DNA of 64,000 nucleotides. It comes from Anodontia alba (lineage: Eukaryota > Mollusca > Bivalvia > Lucinida > Lucinidae). Each line of letters opens with the position of its first letter. Position 1 is the first letter of the stretch. Made by a program: the position numbers and the translations under genes. Under the pieces are notes generated by a model, which was not told the DNA's origin, ran no database searches, and saw nothing but the letters and a program-made list of their open reading frames with translations. The stretch spans positions 134,126,112-134,190,111 of the forward strand of contig OZ024823.1 of NCBI GenBank assembly GCA_964016985.1, in the 5' to 3' direction. Below are positions 44,305 through 54,592 of the stretch, one piece after another.

Positions 44305-44676
44305 ATGGAGGGATTTTTTGAAAAATATAAGACAAAATTGTTGGAAAAGTCACATTTATCACCGAATGGCCAGTGTTTACTCTGGAGCGGGACGACCAAA
44401 AAAAGCGGATATGGGGTGATAAATTTCAAGTGCCCTTTGAGTGGGAAATGGAAAAGTATGAATGTTCACCGGTTTACTTTTATGATATTTTCAGCGACCT
44501 TGGATATAGGGACAATGGACATCAGTCATCTGTGCCACAATACCCTCTGTATTCAGTCGTGCCATCTGTCCATGGAGCCACATACGGTCAACTGTGACAG
44601 AGTCAGATGTGTTAATCGGGGCGTGTGCAAGGGTCATGCGGGGTATCCAGATTGTTTGTTGGAGTGTAAAATGTAA
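44305..44676 (+). CDS. I-PpoI-type His-Me finger (zinc-bound) endonuclease-like protein
   Basis: 123 residues from ATG 44305. GYGVINFKCP at 35-44, HRFTFM at 55-60, then DISHLCHNTLCIQSCHLS at 72-89: His75 is in the place of the catalytic His, with zinc-ligand type Cys77/Cys82/His87. NCDRVRC at 97-103 supplies the Asn that binds the metal, and C-x5-C-x2-H-x5-C (102-117) makes a second zinc site. This matches the zinc-binding loop of His-Me homing endonucleases (I-PpoI family), which cut DNA. The family core is complete. The stop overlaps a perfect donor (ATGTAAGT at 44671), so the protein may continue by splicing. An upstream start at 44266 is possible but no better. It faces the transposase at 45751 tail to tail inside the same direct-repeat unit, so a role in the mobility of that unit is plausible, but it is inference. 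Confidence 0.75.
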   Translation: MEGFFEKYKTKLLEKSHLSPNGQCLLWSGTTKKSGYGVINFKCPLSGKWKSMNVHRFTFMIFSATLDIGTMDISHLCHNTLCIQSCHLSMEPHTVNCDRVRCVNRGVCKGHAGYPDCLLECKM

Positions 44677-44749
44677 GTTAGCTCACAGTAAGAGTAAGTA
44701 AACTTTAAATGATGTGACATGACACTGACTAGCCATAGGACTACTGTAC

Positions 44750-44960
44750 TTACCAAACGTATTTGGACGGACAGGCCTGAGCAAACAGTGTAGACCCAGA
44801 TCAGACTCAAAAAAATGCGGCATCTCATCTGGCTCTACACTGTTTGCCACTCATTCAAAAATATTTTAGACACAAAATCCGGCAATAAAATGGACCTGTC
44901 CTAGTTTTAAGGTAAGTACGGTAATGATTTAAGGTGTCTGACTACTTAGGGCAAATACGG
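44750..44960 (+). repeat. Family B1 MITE inside the composite unit
   Basis: Hairpin 44780-44848 of GCAAACAGTGTAGACCCAGA; ends TACCAAACGTATTTGGACGG and TAGGGCAAATACGGTAA. Confidence 0.7.
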
Positions 44961-45362
44961 TAACTAGTGATTGTCATGTACTCATCTTCTGGGTCAATAT
45001 TATACCCAGCAAACACCATTTTAAGAGTCCCTTGATGCAGGTCTCTTTCTTCCTTCCTTCCTTGCTTGCTTCAGCAGAGATTTTGGAAATACTGTCTTTT
45101 ATCACAGTTTGGGGTCAGTCCTGCTTCCTAGGGTTGATGCCAAACTGAAATTACTCTGAAATTATTCATGTTGTTTCCAAAATTTCTTCTGAAGCGTGCA
45201 TGTTGTAAGATGCCTCCTGTAATACAACAGAACGCAGTCAATACAACATTACTTCATGCATGCATATCAATGAAAACAAAACCAGGCCTCATCTTGCCAT
45301 TTATTGAAACTTAAAGACAATACAAACATATATACACAAAAAAATACATGTAAGTACATATC

Positions 45363-45735
45363 TGTAGTAGTACTAGTAGTAGTAGTAGTAGTTGCAGCAG
45401 CTGTCTTCAGACATTCTGTAGTAGTAGTTGTGTTGTTGTTTGTTGTTGTTGTTGTTGTTGTTGTTCAACTACAACTACACCAACCAACAAAGCGTGTACT
45501 ACAGCAACTACTACAACTACAGACTTGAACTTGAAAAATTTTGCAGTTGTAGTCATTGCTGTAGTACGTGCTATATTTGTATTTTTTGTTGCTGTAGTTG
45601 TTATACAACAACAAAAACTGCTGCTGCTGCTGCTGCTGCAGCTGCAGCAGCAGCAGCAGCAACAAATACAACAACAACAACAACAACATTACAACAACAA
45701 CAACATTACAACAACAACAACAACAACAACAGCAG
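45363..45735. repeat. Cluster of triplet microsatellites
   Basis: (AGT)n, (TTG)n, (CTG)n joined to (CAG)n with a palindromic GCTGCAGCTGCAGC centre, then (CAA)n. All open frames here (poly-Val, poly-Ala, poly-Gln, poly-Thr) come from the repeats. It lies just past the 3' end of the transposase gene and may include its 3' UTR. Confidence 0.92.
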
Positions 45736-45750
45736 ACCCAGATTCAGTTC

Positions 45751-47766
45751 TTAGTAAGTTTTACACTTAATGTAATTATGATCTGTCCCACTAGTAGATG
45801 GGACTGGATCCAACTGTCCCTTTTGGTAATCTCCCTTCACTTTACTGTTCATCTTAAAAGCAGTGTGCTCCTGGATTGCCCTGCTTTGTCGAACAAGTTT
45901 ATGTTTAACCACTTCTGTCTTTTTAGAATATATTCGTTCATACTCTGCCTCCTTATCCATTGATATAAGTGAACGTTTCACACGCGCAGAAAGCTTAACA
46001 CCAGAATTTTCACACTTCTGAATAGTTGATGTTCCAGGGTCATTATTCAGTTTGTGTATAGCAGAATGAGCTCGTCCTTCCATATTTCTAGAAAAATTCA
46101 CATTTTTTGGAAGCGATACACTAAGTGACCGATTAACTGCCTCACACTTTTGCGTGTCCGTGTAAAGTTTCATTTGCTCTACTGATGCTGTACTGAGTTT
46201 CATCTTCAGTATTTCTAAAAGTAAATCCTTATCACTTTCATCCATATTCAGGTGGTGAATTTTATTTGACGCGAGGAACATGGAACGATTCCACCAGTTG
46301 TTACTGACACCTCCATGGCAGATGACAGAGTTCTGGGCACATTTCGAACAGTCACCACTATAGCAGAGCAGAGTCGATTCAAGAACTTTTGGTAAGCATC
46401 GTCGCAAAGCTGTCATGTCACCTGCATGTTTCTTCATTAGCTCTTTTAAAATCAAACTGCATCTAGCCTTCACATCCTGACTGAAGACCTTCTGAGCTTC
46501 CTTCTGTTGTTCACGTGTTCTGCCAGGAAACATTTCACGGCTAAAGTTAGCCCTGTTACACTGTCGAAACTGGGACTGCCCTAGGTGAGTGGGGTCTGCA
46601 AGACGTTGTACATTCCACATCGGATGAAGGACTTTCAGGGCATGATCTATTCCTTCAGCTGATCTTGCATCACCATCTGTGGTTGCGTACTTCACTAACA
46701 TGCCTTGGAGGGCTAGCTGTGTTCCAATTTCACGACCCATTTCGTACTCTGAAAGAGGTGCAAAAGCTGATAAATTTGCTGTGCATTCTGGGTGTCTACC
46801 AGGGCACTTCACTTCTATTCCTTTCCCTTTTAACCAGGCACCAGTCCAGCACAGTTTATTCTGGAAGCAAGCCTGAATAATAAACTTCCTGTCTGTCATT
46901 GTTTCACAGGCAATACCGATTGCCTGTGATGCATTCTGGCCAGGCTTTTTGCGGCTTGCAATAGTCATTGAATTATATCGTGCGTCGACAGCAATGTTTA
47001 TCTCTGATGGTTCACACCCCCTCTTCTGATTGATATCTTTAAGTAGTTTCACTTTGTCACTCATATCCCTCTGGTTTAGCTCTGTAACAGCTTTTGAAAC
47101 ATTGTTTGATGTCCTCTGCATGCTGCTTCTCGCAGGGGGAGGTAAGTCCATGTTGGCTATGAGGCGTCGTGCTCCTCTGTTACCCAAAGGTGTATCTTGT
47201 AGCCCAATGCCAAGACCCAGGTTTGGTGCTGCTGGATTTGGGCCTGGTCTGTTTGTTGGCACTTCTTTGTAGAGCTTGAATTCTGGAGAAGTGAAGTTAC
47301 ATGTAGCACATTTAAATGTCATCTTCCAGCAAACGCCCCATTTTTTCTCATTGGCGATCTCCATGTGGGCCAGGTCACAGTCAGGCGCGGCCACTCTGTG
47401 AAGCGACTGGGCCTTATTCCAGGCTTCGACCATTTTCTCGCTGTCAACCAGTCTCATGCCATCAAAATCTTTAGGCTGTGTTGGGTCCGTCTCGTCCAAA
47501 TGCAATGTAGTAGCAGGGCGTAGAAGTCGAGCCTCTCCAGTCATACCTTCACAGTCTGGCATGCATCTTGATCTTCCATCATGGGCTGTCTTTGTTACCA
47601 GGTAAAACTCTTCTTTACTCATTCTAACTGTTTGTCTAGTAGTTGTTGGCTCATCATCTTGGTTGGAATCTGTCTGAGGTAGTAAAATACCCTGATTCCA
47701 GGGAATGTGGCCTTTCTGGAACTGGCTTTTTCTTCTTTTTCTCTCGCCTTTCATGGTAGTGTTCAC
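45751..47766 (-). CDS. Mutator-like element (MULE) transposase, intact 671 aa
   Basis: Single uninterrupted frame. N-terminus is basic (GERKRRKSQFQKGHIPWNQG, residues 7-26; KGHxPWNxG loops also occur in DNA-binding parts of HNH-type endonucleases). FKCATCNFTS (151-160) is a CxxC. The catalytic domain has Asp261 in INIAVDARYNSM, then RKKPGQNASQAIGIACETMT, Cys-rich segment 300-328, and Asp364 or Asp366 in KYATTDGDARSAEG. The last acid is likely Glu542 in TQKCEAVNRSLS, followed by PKNVNFSRNMEGRAHSAIHK. This order fits the metazoan Mutator-like transposase domain. DDE transposases cut and paste element DNA in the nucleus. Start: ATG 47766, with a second ATG four codons on. No stop or frameshift, which suggests recent activity. 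I see no classical MULE terminal inverted repeats; the visible boundary is the pair of 455-bp direct repeats. Confidence 0.8.
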   Translation of the reverse strand: MNTTMKGERKRRKSQFQKGHIPWNQGILLPQTDSNQDDEPTTTRQTVRMSKEEFYLVTKTAHDGRSRCMPDCEGMTGEARLLRPATTLHLDETDPTQPKDFDGMRLVDSEKMVEAWNKAQSLHRVAAPDCDLAHMEIANEKKWGVCWKMTFKCATCNFTSPEFKLYKEVPTNRPGPNPAAPNLGLGIGLQDTPLGNRGARRLIANMDLPPPARSSMQRTSNNVSKAVTELNQRDMSDKVKLLKDINQKRGCEPSEINIAVDARYNSMTIASRKKPGQNASQAIGIACETMTDRKFIIQACFQNKLCWTGAWLKGKGIEVKCPGRHPECTANLSAFAPLSEYEMGREIGTQLALQGMLVKYATTDGDARSAEGIDHALKVLHPMWNVQRLADPTHLGQSQFRQCNRANFSREMFPGRTREQQKEAQKVFSQDVKARCSLILKELMKKHAGDMTALRRCLPKVLESTLLCYSGDCSKCAQNSVICHGGVSNNWWNRSMFLASNKIHHLNMDESDKDLLLEILKMKLSTASVEQMKLYTDTQKCEAVNRSLSVSLPKNVNFSRNMEGRAHSAIHKLNNDPGTSTIQKCENSGVKLSARVKRSLISMDKEAEYERIYSKKTEVVKHKLVRQSRAIQEHTAFKMNSKVKGDYQKGQLDPVPSTSGTDHNYIKCKTY

Positions 47767-48499
47767 TTATGCATATAAAATACTAGAATGTTGAAACTGC
47801 AGGTTTTTTACCCTATTTATACTCATTTTTGTCTTCTGTCAACTTAAATGACAGATACCAGTCTGCATAACACAGTATATACAGATTTTGGCATCTTTCT
47901 GCTTCCCAAGAGTCATCACTACAGGGGCCTGCCCAGGTGCACTTGTGTATTGGAATGACACTTGGCTGACATTTGAAATGCCACCTGGGACAGGGGACAC
48001 CTGCAGGTGCTTTTACTTTGTTTGTAAGTAAATAAAGTTATATCATATTCTCTTTGGAAATGAAAAAGCCTGTTTTAGTGACCAAATTCAGTACTTTCAG
48101 AAATTTTTTTTCTTTTGTTAACTTTCCTTAAATGGCAAAAATTGGTCGAAATTTGACAATTTCTTCATTTTAAGCCTTTCAAATATGCAGAACCATTGTT
48201 TTGGTCATAGATTAGAATTGCATCAATAGGAGGCTATCACAGGGTGTTGTATGCTTTTTATTTCATAAAAAAAATCCCAAAAATAAGTGAGATATTGCAA
48301 ATTTAGTGTTTTTCAGAAAAACAAGTTTGGCTTTTGAAAAAAGTTCCAAAACTTCATTATGGGTACCTGTGTTTGAAATGCTGTCACAGTCCTGTACTTT
48401 AAGAACTTGGTCTAATATTTGCTCTGATGATTGCAGACATGTGTAGAAACTAGGTAAACAGCACATGGTGTAACTTGGTTTTAAAAAAGAGGTCTGATA
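47767..48499. promoter_or_regulatory. Upstream region of the transposase gene (tentative)
   Basis: 733 bp between the transposase start and the right direct repeat. AT-rich, no MITE, no open frame of note. CCCTATTTATACTC at 47812-47825 would be a TATA-like site on either strand. By position it should hold the transposase promoter. Confidence 0.3.
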
Positions 48500-48954
48500 G
48501 GAACCAGTCCACAATTACCTCCCCTGATTCGTTGTCCAAAATAAGGAAATATAGTCGCACAAATAGTCCCTCACTTGGATGCTGTGTCTTATGCCAGAGT
48601 GACTGAGCAGACTACTTCACTGTGATTCTTTTGATAGATCAACATGTAGGTGTTTTGAAAATTAAGAGTTTGTTTTGTTTCCTTTTGATTTCAGGAAAAC
48701 AGGTGAACCTAAGCACACCCCTAAGAAGTGAGCCTACATGGGCCGTAACTGGTATGAACTGACAGGTGTTTACTTTGACAGACGACAGCAGGAAAAGGAG
48801 CTGGTCATGGTCATGTGTAAAGTGGATAAATTTGAAGGTAAGAAATGATGACATAAGCAGAAGAAAGTATGCATCGATTGTAAAGTTGTCAGCAATTTTT
48901 TCCCAAGAGGTCTTTGTACGAAAGGTAATGGAAAAATAATTGTGGTCCGAGGCC
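48500..48954 (+). repeat. 455-bp direct repeat, right copy
   Basis: Same sequence and orientation as 43559-44013. The exon-like segment here is 48695-48837 and points away from the unit. After it the sequence is unrelated to what follows the left copy. Confidence 0.92.
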
Positions 48955-49136
48955 AGAGTTCGTTTAAGAATGTCTATAAATAGATTAGCCAATCAGTATA
49001 GTTGTGCTGTTCCATCAATGTGATTTCACCTATGGATAGGAGCGAACTTTTCTGGAGAGCCTCGCGAACTCACTCTCGGAGCGTCAAATAGTTCCAGGCG
49101 AACGCTATGGATAAAAACATGTGTACTTCTACACCG

Positions 49137-49202
49137 TCCCAGCTAGGATTCCTGTCGGGCCGACAACGGCCCGATAAATATTTGAGCAGAATGCTAACTG
49201 GG
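49137..49202. repeat. Family F MITE, short diverged copy
   Basis: CCCAGCTAGGATTCCTGTCG GGCCGACAACGGCCCG then CAGAATGCTAACTGGG; outer ends match 21896, interior reduced. Confidence 0.65.
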
Positions 49203-49329
49203 GTCTAGGCGCAGGCGTATTAGTGATCGTCTCCACTGACCCTGCCTTGGACAAGTATAGTTGTTTTACCCATCCTTGGACACGGACCAAACTATGTTTC
49301 TTAAAGAGCCAAGTGGCCTCATCAGTTCT

Positions 49330-49611
49330 CATTACGAAAACACGCCTATTCAAATATAAAGAAAATTTCACCTCCAAAAACTGAAAATTTTCAGATAAAA
49401 AAAACTCTGATATTTTTCATATTTCTGCTCAAAATATAGATTGTAGGTACTCGTTAGAACCGCCTCGCCGAGGCGGTTCTAACGAGTACCCACAATCTAT
49501 GTTTTGAGCAGAAATAAGAAAAAATAATGTATACCCCTGTAAACCCCAGTTTTACTATATAAAAGTGGGGTTTAAGCTGGGTCAAAATTATATAGGCCTG
49601 TTTTCATCATG
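49330..49611 (+). repeat. Family A MITE, copy 15
   Basis: Full-length; centre CCGCCTCGCCGAGGCGG; right end drifted (TGTTTTCATCATG). Confidence 0.87.
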
Positions 49612-49758
49612 CACGGACCATTTGATCTGGTTGATATCTGTCATAGAAATAACTGCTATATTACTGATGGGCCAATGATGGCGCATTAAAATATTAAAAC
49701 AAGAAATATCAGTACATCCAATATATATGTTATAATTATTTCCGAATTTTTCACCCAG

Positions 49759-49812
49759 CAGAGCCTACAGAGCAATAAAAAAGAAGGAGAAGAAGAAGAC
49801 GAAGAAGAAAAA

Positions 49813-49845
<33 letters not shown>

Positions 49846-49926
49846 AGCGACGAAGAAATGCCGTTAAAAAGCTACATGTACACGCCGAGGCTATATTCTG
49901 TCAACGACAAATATTTATGGATATAG
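49759..49926 (+). CDS. Candidate C-terminal host exon with acidic tract
   Basis: Acceptor TTATTTCCGAATTTTTCACCCAG-type site (shown in part) ends at 49758. Read in phase 0 the exon gives QSLQSNKKEGEEEDEEEK, eleven Asp from a (GAT)11 run, SDEEMPLKSYMYTPRLYSVN and DKYLWI, then TAG at 49924-49926. The non-repetitive tail after the Asp run argues for a real coding end. Acidic tracts are common in nuclear and histone-binding proteins, but I cannot name it. No upstream exon is visible; a family A MITE lies 150 bp before it, presumably in the intron. Confidence 0.35.
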
Positions 49927-49946
49927 TCACTATATCAATATATGTT

Positions 49947-50149
49947 AACCCTTGTCCTGCTGAACCCGGATATACCCTGCATTTGCAAACAGTGAAGATC
50001 CAGATCGGTTGGCTTCTGCAACTGATCTGGATATGCACTGTTTGCCATTAAGTATGTGAATTTATAGCAACAATCTGGATCAAGTAATCTGACTGGCTAA
50101 AAATTAGAAGTGGGCGTGGCATCTTAATTTGTTCAGCAGGACAAGGGCT
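49947..50149 (+). repeat. Family B2 MITE
   Basis: AACCCTTGTCCTGCTGAACC and GTTCAGCAGGACAAGGGCT ends; hairpin GCAAACAGTGAAGATCCAGA around TTGGCTTCTGCAA, slightly shortened. Confidence 0.82.
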
Positions 50150-50322
50150 CAGATGGTGATTAAGCGTTTTCTTGAATAACTTCGTCAGTTAATATTTTAT
50201 ACAAATAAATATATAGTCTTTGCTTTTATGAAATACTACGCAAGATTACTACGAACAAATGACATACATTGATTGATCATAAACTATATACTGTCCTATT
50301 GTGTATATTTCAACAACTTTAA

Positions 50323-50521
50323 CCTTTACCACTCTCTGGGCCAATTCAGCAGACGACAAACTGATGTTTTCTTATTTTTCCCAGAACAGGATTTGACATT
50401 TCATGCAAGTTGTCTCTACTGGAGACATTTACATGAAATGTCAAACCTGTTATCTGGGAAAATAAGAAAAATATTTCCAATGTCGTCTGCTGAAATGTTT
50501 ACCCAGAATGCTTAGCGGTAA
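50323..50521. repeat. Family D MITE
   Basis: Both ends and hairpin clear: CCTTTACCACTCTCTGGGCC, TTTCATGCAAGTTGTCTCTA, GTCGTCTGCTGAAATGTTTA CCCAGAATGCTTAGCGGTAA. Confidence 0.85.
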
Positions 50522-50524
50522 TAT

Positions 50525-50975
50525 TATAATACGGCCTGTCATTTTATATCATTGTATCAGATAAACTGTCAATAGTTTTACGCGGTCTGGAATTGATAGG
50601 TAAAATAAATTCAATTATTAACATAACTTCTAGTCTTAAATTTGAAAGCAAATAAAACTGATTTCTTCTTAACTACAGATAACAGAATATTGAATGTTTC
50701 ATAGCCTCCTGCTTGTGACAGGTTTCAATTCTACATTTTTAGAAATTTAATTAAATGCACTTTTATTACGGACAAGTGGTTAAAGACTATGGTCTAATTT
50801 CGCTATATTCAGTCTGCCATAGTTAACCTTTACCACTCTTTACCACTTAATTTAGCAGACGAAAAACTGATGATATTACATATTTATGCAGAATGAAGAG
50901 TGCTAGAAATAACAGAACAAACGGAAATCAGATTAAAACAACAGAACAATACCAAAACTTCGCTTAAGATATATA
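50525..50975. other. No gene; family D fragment at 50825
   Basis: ACCTTTACCACTCTTTACCA CTTAATTTAGCAGACG at 50826-50861 is the left end of a D element only. Confidence 0.4.
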
Positions 50976-50977
50976 CC

Positions 50978-51218
50978 CATCACGAAAGCATGCCTATATA
51001 ATTTTGATCCCCTTAAACCCCACTTTTATATAATAAAACTGGGGTTTACAGGAGTATACATTATTTTTCTTATTTCTGCTCAAAAACAGAGATTGTGGGT
51101 ACTCGTTAAATCTTTGTTTTGAGCAGAAACATAAAAAATATCGAAATTTTTATATGACAATTTTCGTTTTTTGGTGGTACAATTTTCAGTATATATCAAT
51201 AGGCATGTTTTCGTAATG
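50978..51218 (-). repeat. Family A MITE, copy 16, hairpin mostly deleted
   Basis: GTGGGTACTCGTTAAATCTT TG: the centre of the long hairpin is lost; ends intact. Confidence 0.85.
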
Positions 51219-51320
51219 CCTGTATAGCCTTTTTTCACTATATATTATGAAGGAACCTGTGGGGAGGTATAGATTACAAACACTTTTTAACGCGGTATAG
51301 TCAATATCGTGTATATATAA

Positions 51321-51575
51321 CATTACGAAAATATGCCTATATAATTTTGACCCCCTTAAATCCCACATATATAGTAAAACTGGGGTTTACAGTATACATT
51401 ATTTATCTTATTTCTGCTCAAAAACATAGATTGTGGGTACTCGTTAGAACCGCCTCGTACCCACAATCTATGTTTTGAGCAGAAATATGAAAAACATCAG
51501 AATTTTTTAGCTGAAAATTTTCATTTTTTGGTGGTTAAAGTTTCAGTATATTTGTATAGGCGCGTTTACGTAATG
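51321..51575 (-). repeat. Family A MITE, copy 17, hairpin tip deleted
   Basis: GTTAGAACCGCCTCGTACCC AC: only the inner part of the second arm is missing. About 100 bp from copy 16, same orientation. Confidence 0.85.
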
Positions 51576-51861
51576 AAAAACAAAGGTTGTAACCACACTG
51601 ATCATGACCTTTACGGTTATTCTACAGGAGCCAACGATTCCGTAAGCGAACAGCGAACGACCTGATCAGACTTCCCCGTGCATACACCCCGAGGAATATT
51701 TTTTTTATAGTATTGGTCCACTGAGAAGCTACAAGTTATGCATGATGAATTCAGCGGCCCAAACCTCTAGAAGCACCCGTTTTTAAAAGATTCGAGTATA
51801 AGGGAACTAAATTGCTGTCTGCAAAAGTCAAAACGCCAAAATTTTCAGAAGTAATACTCCT

Positions 51862-52072
51862 TAACCTTTTCAGCTCTGTAGACCAAAATAGATTTCTTTG
51901 CAAACAGTGTAGATCCAGATGATATGGCTCGTTACGAGCCATCTCATCAGTATCTACACTGTTTGTCATTATGTTCTTGAGTATTGACTAACACCCCTAT
52001 TTGTAACAATGGGCGTGTCCAAATGCAAAGATGGAAAAGCCAATTTCAGAAACTCAGAGGTGAATGATTAAT
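51862..52072 (+). repeat. Family B3 MITE, best copy
   Basis: TTAACCTTTTCAGCTCTGTA, hairpin 51899-51966 around GGCTCGTTACGAGCC, AACAATGGGCGTGTCCAAAT, AAACTCAGAGGTGAATGATT AA. Confidence 0.75.
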
Positions 52073-52074
52073 AT

Positions 52075-52743
52075 GGTCCCATCGAGACTTTTTCTTGTAA
52101 GACTTGAGGGCATGTTATCGTGAAGGAATAGGGATGATATCAAATGAATACATGTAATCTCTGAAAAACAACACGTGGATGTATGTAATAAAATCATTGC
52201 TTAGTAGGAAATTATAAATCTATTCTTATATTAACCGTACTTTGTTTATGTGTAACATTCCACAAACACACAGCCTAAAGAGATGGATAATTCATTGGCC
52301 TTATAACAATCCGTTCTGTGTAATGTTATGCCTTGAGCAATCACTAAATATTTTTACAAGTCCTCAGTAATTCGTCAAGATGAGAGATTTAAAAAAGAGT
52401 TTCTCGCGTTTAACATACATTTACAATTATAAATATGTTGAAAGTGTATCTTGTGGTTTTTACCGATTAGTCGGCTAATTTATTCCACAATTCACTCAAT
52501 TCACTCATATTATCTTTAAAATATTCATAGTATTAGAATATCCTCATTACAATCAGTTATCCTTGCTAGAATTGTACTTGGATACGTTGTCTACCACCTT
52601 CTGGGAAATCGAGCCAGAAGCCTGCTTCTTAATCTGTTTATAAGAGCCGAATCAAGCGAAAAAAAGTGCATTCAAACATGTGCAAAATGTGCGGATTCAT
52701 ATCACCCTGCACATGCGCAAAGTCTCATCCGGGCATTTGCTCT
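52075..52743. other. No recognisable gene
   Basis: 52645-52740 ends in a family C flank (AATCAAGCGAAAAAAAGTGC, CATGCGCAAAGTCTCATCCG). Otherwise AT-rich and unassigned. Confidence 0.35.
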
Positions 52744-53022
52744 CAATTACGAAAACACGCCTATTCAAATATACAGAAAAGTTCACCTCCAAAAATTGAA
52801 AAGATTAAAAAAAAAACTCTGATAAGTTTCATACTTTTGCTCAAAACATAGATTGTGGGTACTCGTAAGAACCACCTCGGCGAGGCGGTTCTAACGAGTA
52901 GCCACAATCTATGTTTTTGAGCAAAAATAAGGAAAATAATGTATACCCATGTAAACCCCAGTTTTACTATATAAAAGTGGGGTTTAAGGGGGTAAAACAT
53001 ATATAGACATGTTTTCGTAATG
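52744..53022 (+). repeat. Family A MITE, copy 18
   Basis: Full-length; centre CCACCTCGGCGAGGCGG with one mismatch. Confidence 0.87.
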
Positions 53023-53044
53023 CCATTGAAACAGTCTATTGTAT

Positions 53045-53115
53045 TCAATGATTCTGTTTGCGGACAGCAAAGGCAGTCTGATCTGGGCCTTCGCTGTCCG
53101 TACATGACCCGAAGG
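53045..53115. repeat. Family C hairpin, short
   Basis: GCGGACAGCAAAGGCAGTCT GATCTGGGCCTTCGCTGTCCG; one arm reduced. Confidence 0.6.
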
Positions 53116-53653
53116 TACATTTTCGCTTGGTGGGCTAAAAAAACAGTCGGATTTTGGTGCCTGTCTGGTTATATGTCTGTAGTGACAGCGACACACATCC
53201 AAGGCTACTCAGTATAGCACATACTGAATTTATAACAAATTTCAAGCTATCGATAAGTGCATTTTAATATTTTCTTACGCTCACAGATATTATTATATTG
53301 TAATCTCTTTTGCGAATGGACAATATGCGAGTATTGCTTAAAGAACACGACGGCACTAGCCCTTGAACGAGTTCAGTCTCACGCGAATATACAGAAAGAA
53401 ATCAGCTGGGATCAACTATTGTACAGATCGCAACTTCATACATCCAGTTTGACTGATCAGCGACGAAGTGGGATTTAAAAAGGACAAACTCTAAAAACAA
53501 AACAATCGCAAATGACTCACGTCATGAGAAGATGTGTATTGTGAACAGGGAAGACCCCGATCAGTCATGGTCATTCCGCAGATGATGTATATTCGGGACA
53601 CGGTCTCGATCAGCTATCAATTCGCATATTCTAATCAGTACTCAGAGGAATTA
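53116..53653. other. No recognisable gene
   Basis: A plus-strand open stretch at 53330-53478 (LERVQSHANIQKEISWDQLL) has a faint LINE-like look, too weak to call. Confidence 0.25.
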
Positions 53654-53890
53654 AGGAGGCGTATTTGGTGATAATTTTGGGATACGTTTTCTTATAACTC
53701 CATAAAAACATACGTTGTGGATACTCATTAGAATCGCCTCGGCGAGGCGCTTCCAATGAGTACCACAACATAAAAACATATATTGTGGTACTCATTCGCC
53801 TCGAGGCGCTTCTAATGAGTACCCAGAACATATGTTTTTTATTGAGAACTGTAGGAAATTATCCCATAATTATCACCAAATACGCCTCCT
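53654..53890. repeat. Family L MITE with full ends
   Basis: Ends AGGAGGCGTATTTGGTGATA and TATCACCAAATACGCCTCCT. Inside, two successive GATACTCATTAGAATCGCCT / AGGCGCTTCTAATGAGTACC hairpin modules, the second shortened. Confidence 0.85.
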
Positions 53891-54126
53891 AAATAATTTC
53901 TCTAAGTACATTCGTCGCACTGGGCCTTCGTTGCCCGCATACGGCTATATCATGTCCATTCTCGTGTTTTGCGATTCACGTGCCCGTTTCGCCTGGAAAT
54001 GCTCTAAGTATAGCACAGAGTTCAGTGTTCTTAAACTGCATTCAAACAAACCGAAAATTGTCCAAGTGACTGCCATAGCCTCACGTTATTAATGCAGCAG
54101 AATTTACCTTGACATACAAACACATC

Positions 54127-54375
54127 AAACGAGCCGCATCAAGAAAAATGGATTCTTCACGCATGCGCGCAATTCGCAGATTCATATCATCCTGCGCATG
54201 CGTAAAATCTCATCAGAGCATTTACTGTCTGTCGATACAGTCTATTATACCAAATGCTTCTGTAAGCTGACTATAAGTAAGGCCCTGATAAGAACGGGTA
54301 GATGTGCAGGCTTACGTAGGCTTCGCTGTACGCAATGCCACAAAGACGTCTTTTCGCGTGGCGGAGACAAGGCAT
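54127..54375. repeat. Family C MITE, diverged
   Basis: GAGCCGCATCAAGAAAAATG, CTGCGCATGCGTAAAATCTC ATCAGAGCATTTACTGTC, then TAAGGCCCTGATAAGAACGG hairpin remnant. Confidence 0.55.
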
Positions 54376-54381
54376 ATATTT

Positions 54382-54592
54382 AACGCTCTGCATGCTGGGT
54401 AAAATATTTCTGCAAACGACATTTTGAAATAGTTTTCTTATTTTCCTAGAAAACAGGCTTTAACATTTCATGCAAATTGTCTCCTAAGGAGACAATTTGC
54501 ATGAAATGTCGAAGCCTATTTTCTTGGAAAATAAGAAACATGTAATTAATTTATCGTCTGCTGAAATAGCTCAGAGAGTGGTAAAGATCAAG
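54382..54592. repeat. Family D MITE, most complete
   Basis: CTCTGCATGCTGGGTAAAAT; arms CAGGCTTTAACATTTCATGC AAATTGTCTCC / GGAGACAATTTGCATGAAAT GTCGAAGCCTA; ends CAGAGAGTGGTAAAG. Confidence 0.88.

Noticed and set aside
45304..45963. Several ORFs on both strands around 45.3-45.9 kb
   Set aside because: Poly-Val, poly-Thr, poly-Gln and similar products of triplet microsatellites.
43559..48954. LTR retrotransposon or endogenous retrovirus interpretation of the paired 455-bp repeats
   Set aside because: No TG...CA ends, no primer-binding site or polypurine tract seen, and the enclosed large ORF is a DDE transposase rather than gag-pol.
53257..53478. Possible LINE C-terminal fragment (LERVQSHANIQ...)
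   Set aside because: Similarity is only a general impression over about 35 residues; not enough to call.
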